This document shows, one piece after another, positions 55,187 through 64,000 of a DNA stretch of 64,000 bases; positions within the stretch are counted from its first letter, which is position 1; every line of letters starts with the position of its first letter. This DNA comes from Neurospora tetraspora. Lineage: Eukaryota > Ascomycota > Sordariomycetes > Sordariales > Sordariaceae. Under the pieces are notes generated by a model. The model searched no databases, was not told the DNA's origin, and saw only the letters and a program-made list of their open reading frames with translations. A program made the translations under genes and the position numbers. The stretch covers positions 2,232,001 through 2,296,000 of the forward strand of contig NW_026944386.1 in NCBI RefSeq assembly GCF_033439725.1, written 5' to 3'.

Positions 55187-56071
55187 AAGCGGTGTCGTAC
55201 GATATAGCGACATGGTGGCATATGAACTCGTTTTCAGTTGAACAGACCGACTGTTGATTTTCCTGTAGGAGCTTGCGTGCGGTTTTGTTACCATTGCTCT
55301 TTCTCATCTTTTCACGGCCACGGATGAGTGGCAAGACCTTCTCATACATATCTTTGAGATACCCTGTGGATATCGGAGGACTAAAGCGGAGGCAGGTTAA
55401 CGGATGGATGCATGACCAGGGCGTTATGATTATCGTGTATGGATGGCAGCTTGCATTTTCTGGTGTTCAAAAACTGGCTCAAGAGCATGGAACTTTCATG
55501 TGGTCAGGGCGGAAGTTTTGTATTTTCTTGTGAAGGAAAGGAGCATCAGGAGCGTATCTTCTACTGGAAGGGGTTAGGGAAATGATACGAAATCATGGTG
55601 TATTGCATACCAATGTGTTCAGCATTAGACCGAGTAAAGCCATGGTGTATGGTGTAAGGGTGTTGGATTTATTTTGCTTCAGGAGCCATGTAAATGAGGA
55701 GGAGATTACCAGGCATGTGAACATGCTCATAACAGCGTCGTGGCAAACCGTAATACAATGTACAATGAATAAGTCCATTCGAAATGTGTATCATTGGACG
55801 TTGCATGATGAATTTGGACAGTCGACTTTTAACGCGGAAAGGCGAGTGACAGTGGAATCATAAATGTCCGAAGTATCTGAACAGACGATGAATGGACGAA
55901 CCCTTTCCTCTTTCATAACCTAAAATCCGGAATCGAAAAGCTGGGTATTGACAGTCATCTCCAAACTAACTTCCTAATGCCCTTAAATGTGTTAAGACCC
56001 AGAATCCCCGTTAATCAAAAACTCCAAAACACCTCTTCACTCTGTATATATATAATCATAACCCATCATCA
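55187..56071. other. Convergent intergenic
   Basis: About 885 bases between the DUF2293 gene stop and the vps20 stop. It is AT-rich, with short frames only. No recognised gene, repeat or RNA. Confidence 0.5.
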
Positions 56072-56907
56072 TCAAGCCAGCATGGCCTGTCTCTCCTCTT
56101 GCCGCTGCCGTTGCTGTTGTCTCTCTTCTTCCGCTCTCGACGGCGTCGACGGTAACTCGGTATCGGGAACATTCGGTAGCGGAACCTGTGGTACTGGCTG
56201 CACCGGTACCGCCGGTTGCGGTTGGTTCTTAGCAGCCACCTCGGCCTCCAACGCGGCCAACTCTTCTTCGACTTCGTCTTCGTCCTGGTTTGAGATGCGG
56301 CCACCGAGCATATCGCTTACTTCCTGTTTTGGGTTGTTAGCCATCACATTCCCAAGAATCCACAAAGACCAGAATGAGAGCGGTAAAGACAAACCTGCTG
56401 ATAAGCAACCTCCTCCGCCGTCTCCCCCATCATCTTCTCCACGTGTTCCAGTCCTCCCATCTCCGCATGAATCTCCTTGAGGACCTTGGTCCCCTGCTGC
56501 AGACCAAAAAACACGTCCTTTTGTATCAGCGCAAACTCCACGCTCGACGTCAATTTTTCGAGCTGCTCCAGCTGCCCGTCGGTTTTTTGGAGAAGCGATT
56601 CCTGATACTTTTTGCGGCGTAGGGCGAGCAGTGCGCGCTGCTTGTCCCCCTTGGCCAACATCTGCCGCGCGATGGCAGTTTCTCGGTCGGTTAGGACGGT
56701 GATTTTGCGCTGGTATTGGTGGAGTTTGTCGCGCTGGGTTTTAAGGTCGAGGATTGCTCTGGAGGGAGGGAGGGAGGGAGGAGAGGGTTAGTTGGGTTGT
56801 CTGGTTGACTGTTGACTGGGTGGTTTGGAGTTGGTGAAGTTGGGATGTTAAGAGGAGTGTGAAACGTACTTGTCTTGCGCCGTGACGCGGCTTGGAGAGT
56901 TGCCCAT
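56072..56907 (-). CDS. vps20: ESCRT-III subunit Vps20 (CHMP6)
   Basis: Three exons (56870-56907, 56395-56758, 56072-56323) give 217 residues, normal for Vps20. The N-terminus MGNSPSRVTAQDKAILDLKT carries Gly2 in a myristoylation context, as in other Vps20/CHMP6 proteins. The Snf7 core follows: LKTQRDKLHQYQRKITVL, KGDKQRALLALRRKKYQESL, FALIQKDVFFGLQQGTKVLK. The acidic C-terminal part (EVSDMLGGRISNQDEDEVEE) leads to a Gln/Glu/Arg-rich end. Vps20 links ESCRT-II to Snf7 polymer growth on endosomes. The first intron has a run of GGAG units on the plus strand (56761-56780), which is its polypyrimidine tract. Confidence 0.93.
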
Positions 56908-57638
56908 TGTTATGGCATGTGAGAGGGGTTTCTCTAGAAACTATCTTGGGTTCGGTAGGTTTGGTGAAGAATGGAATCGGAGAGATCCTCGGTGGAGGGT
57001 GCTGTTGGTCTCGTTCACACGAGACACGCACACGACGACGATCCGGGGAAGCGTGGATGCGGGAACGGACTTGTGAAGCGGCGGGAGGGTGTAATTGCAC
57101 GGGACTGGCATGAGACGTCACTGCTGGGTTATCAGGCTTATCATTGGACAAAATGGAGTACCTGCTACCTAGCCTCGTCTGTACAGTTGCTCCCATAGGT
57201 AGGTATCTCCTTATCAGCGCCCGCCGTTATTGTGGCTCAGGTCCCCGGGCGACGTAATCGGGCCATGGCGGGCATAAATGGTCCCCCGTAGCCCAAGCTC
57301 ACATGCGATGCCGTGATCCGTCCCAAACCAAGACTGTTCCAAAGCAGCATCCGGATCTCTTTTCAGGCATCAGTCGTTCGGTTAATTGGCTGTGACACAC
57401 CATCTCCACCGTTCTGGAATCTCGCAGATAGGCTGCACAATTACACCGTTATAGCCTACCTCTACATGCCAGGAGGCTACCTCGCTACTCTTGACCATTT
57501 CAACCATTCTTGAACTTAGCAACATCCCTCATCATCTTGAATCTGCCAACCCACCGTCTGTGATATTGCTTTCGGTTCGACACTGCGCTTCCAATCATCA
57601 AAGATCCAAACGTTTTCCAAGAGTCCAGGTGGCCCATT
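56908..57638. promoter_or_regulatory. Divergent promoter vps20 / CUE gene
   Basis: A 730-base region between two genes whose products both act in ubiquitin-linked degradation. No gene inside and no motif resolved. Confidence 0.5.
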
Positions 57639-59161
57639 ATGTCTGCGCCAACCGACAGCAATGTTGTAAGTCCCTCCCCACCGATACTCAGGGTGATCTT
57701 GCAGCTCCCGGCAGATCCAACTTGCTTGCCCCCCTCCGCAGGTATCCTAACCTTTCTTCGTTGAACAGTCCAAACACGCAACGGTAGAACCCGCGCCCGA
57801 ATCCCCTACGACAGCTCGACCGCTCGAAATGGATGACGACGAAGCTCAGGAGAATGTCCCTTTGGGCACTGATAGCACAACGACTGCTACCACCCAGAAT
57901 GTGTCTGGCTCCGACGAGAACCCTCCGCCGAAGCCTCCCCGCCCGGTTTCCGAGGAGCAAAAGAATCAGCAGATCCTGAAAGAAGCGTTCCCTTCCATCG
58001 ACCCTTCTGTCATCAAGGCGGTCCTTAGGGCCAGCCGCGGACAGATCGAGCCCGCCTTCAACGCTCTCCTCGAGATGACGGATCCCGATGCAGTTCAGAA
58101 CGATGACGTACCCCCGCCGCCTCCCCCAAGGCCCGCGGCCACCGATAGGTCCCAGCTGGAGGCCGACGAGATATACGCCCGCCAACTCGCGGAGCATTTC
58201 GAGAGCACCGCCGCATATGAGGCTAGAACCGCCAACCGTGGCACTCCGGGCTCATCCCGTGAGCCCACTGGCCCTCGCGGTCCTCACATGCCTCCGCGCC
58301 CCCGGCAGGGGACCGGCCTGAAGCCGAATGAGCTGTACGACGATCGGGAGCACAGTTTCATTGACGACGATTTGCCTGTCATCAAGGAGAGCTTGCGCAA
58401 GGGGTTTATTGAGACGCAGAGCAAGGTCAACTCGTGGTTTACGACTATTAAGAAGAAGATCGACGAGACCTTTGACGAGGATGAGGAGGACCAACGCCGG
58501 CAAAACGAGAGTAATGCGTTCATCGGAAGACCAACCCGGAATCAGCAACGCAGAAGCGCAGATTACGACCGTTATGATGCTGATCCGGCCATCCTCAGCG
58601 ATGACTTTGCGGGCATGAAGTTTAACAATGACGGCAGTAAGTTTTGTAGGATGCCTCCTCGGCGCGACTGTAGCTAACACGATCAATATAGCCCCTTATA
58701 CCGCCCAGAGCACACATCAGCAGCTATACGGCAACCCTCATGCTTTCAGACCACCGCCGCCTTCCAAGTCGCCCAAGTCCTCAGACGGCAGGAAAGTGTC
58801 GTTTAGAGATACGGTGGAAGACATCAACGCCTACGACGCATCCCCGAGGATCCAGCCCAAGGATAGTGCCGCTGCGGCCTCGGGAGGTAGCAGCGCTGCT
58901 GGGTCGGCAACGAAGACAAGCAAGTGGCAGCCTCTGTCGTCAGTTGACCCGAATCCGATTGCGGACAATGATCCCTTTAGCCTGGGAGACAGTGACGACG
59001 AGTTCGAACATGGTCATAGGCGTGGCAGCAGTCAGATCAAGATGGAGGATACAACAGCGACGGATGCGGACCACGAGAGGTTGAGACAGGCAACAGCTGA
59101 CGCTATGGCTGATAGTTTGGTGGAGGGCGATAAGACGAAGAAGAGTGACGAGGCGAAGTAA
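57639..59161 (+). CDS. cue5: CUE-domain ubiquitin-binding protein (Cue5-like)
   Basis: Three exons (57639-57665, 57769-58636, 58692-59161) give 454 residues; the first encodes just MSAPTDSNV. The CUE domain spans roughly residues 65-112 (EEQKNQQILKEAFPSIDPSV and GQIEPAFNALLEMTDPDA), with the FP and LL positions used to bind ubiquitin. Then comes a Pro run (PPPPPPRP), a helical ADEIYARQLAEHFES segment, GTGLKPNELYDDREHSFIDD with LPVIKESLRKGFIETQSKVN, and an acidic, disordered tail. Yeast Cue5 is an autophagy receptor for ubiquitinated aggregates and proteasomes. A short acidic segment could act as an Atg8-interacting motif, but I cannot assign one with confidence. Confidence 0.82.
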
Positions 59162-60867
59162 AGAATTACAGCATTTGTTCTTGATGAAATAGGAAGTTTG
59201 TATAATTTGTCAAATCAAGATATCTGTTAGTGCTTGGAAGCTGGCTGAGTAGCCGTGAAACCAAAGGTGGATAGACTGAGCTGTTGGGTTGCATCACATC
59301 TCCTGTCTCTGTCTTTTGAAACCTTGAGAATGTCCTCTCCCAAGCGGTCCCTTAAATGTGAGATGCGGTCGATTGGATGGACAACAGCACATGCTTGCCC
59401 CGCACTTACTGGAGAAAGCTCCAGCATGGGATGCCCCTCTGCTCATCAATCAGCCTTGTAACACAGGCACATGGCACGATGACGGCTTCCCATTGGCTTG
59501 TTGGACGACATCAACCAGCTTGAGTTCTTTTCTCGACCTTTCCGCTTTTCGCTTTTTCTTGTCGTCGAAGCGGAAATGCGAAGTATTCAGTCAGAGCAGG
59601 GCCTCCCTTTCCCTACGGCGTAAAACCAATCATTGTTTGTCACAGTGTTAGGAGAGATTGGATGTAACCGGCGAGAGGAGTACCTAGGCGTGTTTGTGCA
59701 TATGGACAGCTACAGCTGATGCTGATGGCACCTACTGAGGTGGAAGCTCAGAATCGTGATGGAACCTCATTGACCTCTCAAGATACGACAAACTGCTCAC
59801 GAGACCTTTTGCTCGTTACGAACACACTTTTTGCACATGAGTGACATGTCTCAAGATGAGAGCGTGAGACGGGCATGTGTTGATACCTCTACCGGTAATG
59901 CGGTACTTCATTCTAGGGTATCCTCCGGCGGCTTGGCGCCCACTGGCAGCGGCAGCATCAACCCTGCCAACCAGCGCCTTGATTGCTTCCACTTCGCTAT
60001 CGATAACCACCCGCGGGGCCCTCATGTATACGCGGGACCGATGTGGATGGGACTCGGGGACCCAACATCAACCACTCACTTCAACACCTGCCCACCTTGG
60101 TTCGGGTACCTTAAGCTTCCCTTTCATCCTTCAAGCCTTTTTTTTCCCTTTCCTCCCTGGATACTGCTTACAAGGACCACTGGAAACTGCTCGGTTGAAC
60201 AAGTCTGTCTCAACCACCCGACTGTTTGCCCTACACGAGGCTCCATCACCAAGGCAACCGCACAGGTTCTCGACCATCTCAGACTCGGTCATCTTTTCGA
60301 GAGACGGAGCGTCCAAATTACTTTGTACTCCATCCCTCACAGACCACTCACCTCGCTGCATCAGTGCATATCTGAAGCTTCCCCGTCCACTCCCACCTCC
60401 CGTCTATCCGGATTCCATCCCGACCTTGAACTTCCATCCGACCTAGCTAGCGCCTTTCACGAGTAACGGTCGTAGTCGACTCCATACCTGGTCTTTCAAA
60501 AGCTTTGCCTCCCTCGAACACTGGACTTTGACCTCATTCCTCCACAGCCGTCCTCATTACCAGTCTCATCCTGTACACCCATCATCAGGAGACAGAACAT
60601 ATCGTATGCGCCCAAACACCCTTATGGCTGGATATTTCCACCACTCCACATCTTGCAAAGACCTGTTAGCTAACACACAGACGATAGGCCACCCCAGGCA
60701 CGGAATCTGATCACCGAACCGAATCTCTCGTGATATCGGTCTTGTCCCATCTGTTCATGTGCTAGCCTTGTGAGATCAACTTCCGGCATTGTCTCACCAC
60801 GAAACACCAAACAACTTCGTTGCCGCATCGCCAGGCTTCTGCACGTCAGTAGCCGTCCTCAGGCACA
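59162..60867. promoter_or_regulatory. nuc-2 upstream region and long leader
   Basis: About 1.7 kb between the CUE gene and nuc-2, on the same strand. Bases ~60080-60600 are strongly pyrimidine-rich. Two overlapping plus-strand frames of 211 and 189 codons (59831-60466; 59877-60446) arise from this composition and look non-coding. CACGTC at 60842-60847 resembles half of the CACGTG-type site read by the phosphate regulator NUC-1, but is not a full match. Confidence 0.45.
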
Positions 60868-63800
60868 ATGTGAGTCTGTCATCTCTAGTCTCACTTTTCT
60901 TCACTTCACAAGCATGAGATGAAAGCCTTCATCCTTCATTTTTATCTGGTATCTTTGGGCGCTAAGACTATATGACACTATAGGAAGTTCGGCAAGCAAA
61001 TACAGAAGCGGCAACTCGAGGTCCCCGAGTATGCTGCCAGCTTTGTAAACTACAAAGCCCTCAAAAAGGTATGTGTCCCGGTTGTTGTTTTTACTGCTCA
61101 CTCGCATCATCGTGACATTGCCAAGCCTAGATTCAGGGGCTTATATCAACAATTCTTGGCCCTCACAAGATACGGTTTCCTGTGACACATATGCTGACAC
61201 CTTAACGTACAGCTTATCAAAAAGCTCTCTGCGACCCCCATTCTACCTCCGCAAACAGACCTTCGACGTGCACCCGGCGAGCCTCTGGATACTCAGTCTG
61301 CTCTTCAGGCCAACAAGGCCACATTTTTCTTCCAAATAGTACGTAAGGCATTCTTTCAGCACCGTGCACTACTAACAGTCGTCTAGGACAGAGAGCTGGA
61401 CAAAGTCAACGCTTGCTATGTCCAGAAAGAAGCCGAGCTTAAGATTCGGCTCAAGACTCTTCTTGACAAGAAGAAGGCCCTACGGTCAAGAAGCGGCGGG
61501 ACTTCACGACGATCTACCAAGTTCACTACCCTTCAAGAGGGATTCCAGCAATTTGTCAACGACCTAAACAAACTGCAACAGTTCGTCGAGATCAACGGTA
61601 CAGCTTTCTCCAAAATTCTGAAGAAGTGGGACAAGACAGCAAAGTCCAAGACAAAGGAACTATATCTATCAAGAGTCGTTGAGAAACGGCCAGCCTTTAA
61701 CCCAACCGTCATCAGCGAGCTGTCAGATCAAGCGACCACTAGTTTACAAGAACTGGGAGCGTGGGCTGATGGCGACAACGTCAGCTTCGAAACCAGGCCC
61801 GACCATGACCATGTCGTCAGCACTCAACATCTCCTTGGGACTGACGAGGGCGATGCCGATACGTTACTGCTTGACACTGTTCTCTCGGGGAACATCGAGT
61901 CTCTCAAGGACATGCTGGACCGTATGAAGGCCACAGCAGCTCCAGATGGCTCTGCAGATGTCTCACTAGCTGACCGAGTTACTCGGACGTTCCTTGCGTC
62001 CATCAACGAAGGTTCGCTTGAAGCGCTCAAGGTCCTTCTCGACACTGGACTTGTCGACATTCAGTCCTGGGATGATATCAATGAGCGGAACTGTCTTCAC
62101 CAGGCGGCCATTTACGGCAACTCGTTTGTTCTCGAGTACGGTCTGTCGAAAGGGGTCGACGCAGAGAGGACAGATGCGTATGGACGTGTGCCTCTGCACT
62201 ACGCTAGTACGCATGGACGTCTCGACATGGTTGATGCCTTGCTCAATGGTATGCTCACGCTCTCCCCAGCTAATTGTTTTGCTTTCCGGCCCATGACTGA
62301 TTTCCATGTCTGTAGCTTCCCCCAAGACCATCAATCTTATCGACCACGACAACTTCACGCCCCTTATCCATTCCATCGTCCATAGCCATCTCGAGTGTGT
62401 CGGTAGGTTACTCGAGAGGTCTGCTCGCATAGACCCGGTGTCTGATACCGACCACGTACCACTAAATCTCGCCTGTCAACATGGCTCAGTAGCCATCGTC
62501 GAGCTACTCCTTAAGCATGGGGCCAAGATTCTTGCTGACGCCGAGGGTCTCTACCCTCAACACTTGGTCGCCAGATCAAGACAGACTCCGGAGATTCTCG
62601 TACTGCTTAAGCAGTACGGAGCCGATCTTGATCAGATTGATAAGCTCTACGGCTGGACACCGTTGGTTCATGCAGCAAGTGAGGGTAATGTCCCGTGCCT
62701 CCAGGCCTTGCTTGATATCGGCGCGGATCCCAACATTCTCGATGAGAAGGACCTCCCTGCAATGTACTATGCGGCTTGGGAAGGGCATCTTGAGTGTATG
62801 AAGCTTCTCACACCGGCCAAAAAGGAGAAAGCGGCAAGCGAGCTCCCACCTATACATATTGGCGGAGCTTTGCCTCCCATGGCTAGCAGCACCGCGCCAA
62901 TGCCCATGTTTCTCGACGCGATTGATCCCATTCCCGCGCTCGAGTTACCGCCCCCTATCATTCCCCTACGCCGGTACGGCCACAACTTCCTTGACACCAA
63001 AACAGTTGTGCAGATCAGCTTTGAGGAAGACAGCGAACAACCTCTCCTATTCTTCCAGGACGGGAAGTATCCCGCCGCCCGCCTTACCATCTCATCCAAA
63101 TCTTCGGACCTCATCCCCAATAATATCATTCTTCCCTTCCAGGAGGACACTAGGGTTGCGTCATTCCAGATCGACAACCTTGAGTCCTTCACTCTGGACT
63201 TTGAGGTATTCCCGACGTATGGCGCCAAGGTCATTGCAAAGACCGTTGCTCTACCAAATATTTTCCGTGCCTTGCTTAGCAGCTCGGGCAAGTGCTGCCT
63301 GCCGCTATTTGACCCCCGTCTGCGCGCCATCGGTCAGATCAGCTTCCATGTCCAGATCATCAAGCCCTTCAGTGGAACGCCGCTCGAAATCACGGACTTT
63401 GAGACGTACTGGAAGGCCACAAGCCAGTTCGACGCGAACACGAGCACCTTCGTTACCGGCTCCAGTCTATCAGGCGACTTTGTCCAGATCTACGTCCAGC
63501 ACACAAAGGACGGCGTTCCCGTGCTCTGGCCCAGATGGACCATCAACTGCGGCGGCATTGATGTCCCCGTGTCCAGACTCACCCTCGCTCAGTTCCAGAC
63601 CGTCACGGCAGCCGCCAGGAAGGGCATCAACCTCTCCGAGCTGTCCACTTACACCCTCGACCAAATAGCCGACGTCCACCGCATCCTCGCCACCGTGGGA
63701 ATAAACCTTCACGAGGCCCTCTTCCTGCTCCCCAAGGGCATGCACGTCAACATCCAGGTCTTGTACCCGACAGCCGACGAAGAAGCCGAAGCCAACAGCA

Positions 63801-64000
63801 GCACCGCAGCGGACGACGTCAACGAGTTCGCTGATGCGATCCTCGGCGTCGTCTTTGACCATGCGCGGGCGCAGAGGGCTGAGAGACCCGATAGCGTCCG
63901 GTCGGTGGTGTTTAGTTCGTATAATCCTACTTTGTGCACGGCGCTGAACTGGAAGCAACCGAATTTCCCGGTGTTCTTGTGTAATGATCTGGGAAGAGAG
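60868..64000 (+). CDS. nuc-2: NUC-2/Pho81 phosphate-sensing CDK inhibitor (3' end outside window)
   Basis: Exons 60868-60869, 60984-61068, 61213-61338, 61387-62248 and 62316 to the window end. About 920 codons are visible and the frame is open at base 64000. The initiator codon is split: AT at 60868-60869 joined to G60984 across a GTGAGT...CTATAG intron, giving MKFGKQIQKRQLEVPEYAAS, a canonical SPX N-terminus. The SPX domain runs to ~residue 175 (KALKKLIKKLS, FTTLQEGFQQFVNDLNKLQQ). Ankyrin repeats cover ~225-510 (AYGRVPLHYASTHGRLDMVD; DKLYGWTPLVHAASEGNVPC). The visible end, NWKQPNFPVFLCNDLGRE, begins the glycerophosphodiesterase-like domain. NUC-2/Pho81 inhibits the PREG-PGOV cyclin-CDK under low phosphate, freeing NUC-1. 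Confidence 0.94.

Noticed and set aside
59831-60466. 211-codon frame upstream of nuc-2
   Set aside because: A second frame of 189 codons overlaps almost all of it; both arise from C/T-rich leader sequence, and neither has splice signals or family character.

Overview
This window is nuclear DNA from a filamentous ascomycete, most likely Neurospora or a close Sordariales relative. The genes have short introns (about 50-110 nt) with GTAAGT/GTATGT-type donors, CTAAC/CTGAC branch sites and AG acceptors. Fungus-specific families are present (Skg6-like, DUF2293, Rrn6, Get2), and the right edge carries a PHO81/NUC-2 phosphate sensor. Genus-level placement is inference; exon models were built by hand from splice consensus, frame continuity and family conservation.

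Layout, left to right. 1-5.3 kb: 3' end of an unidentified acidic protein gene, a small gene with repeated VKTE motifs, mzt1 (gamma-tubulin complex) and spc25 (kinetochore). 5.3-15.2 kb: rrn6 (Pol I core factor), a PITH-domain protein, get2 (tail-anchored protein insertion), a four-TM protein and coa1 (cytochrome oxidase assembly). 15.5-22.1 kb: mitochondrial uL3m, a CCDC25/NFACT-R protein whose frame needs a 1-nt exon, a PY-motif membrane protein, a doubtful small gene and a TMEM135-family gene. 25-32.4 kb: a bHLH transcription factor behind a 3-kb leader region, a conserved membrane protein, rps10 and sde2. 32.8-41.1 kb: cox12, a B12D/NDUFA4-like gene, an RRM protein and sec31. 42.7-50.9 kb: a Skg6/Tos2-like membrane protein, a 3.7-kb gene-poor stretch with an inverted-repeat element containing telomere-type repeats, and a DHX35-type helicase. 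52.2-64 kb: a DUF2293 protein, vps20, a CUE-domain protein and the first ~920 codons of nuc-2, cut by the window end.

Most genes are housekeeping. Themes that recur are mitochondrial respiration and translation (coa1, mrpl9, cox12, B12D-like), RNA splicing (sde2, dhx35, the PPIE-like RRM protein), secretion and membrane traffic (get2, sec31, vps20) and mitosis (mzt1, spc25). Many genes sit in divergent pairs sharing 0.6-1.3 kb promoters. I saw no operon-like defence or biosynthetic cluster. The least explained structures are the ~0.36-kb inverted-repeat element with TTAGGG units (46932-47299), the twin intron with a 1-nt exon (17438-17552) and the zero-distance mzt1/downstream gene arrangement (2943).
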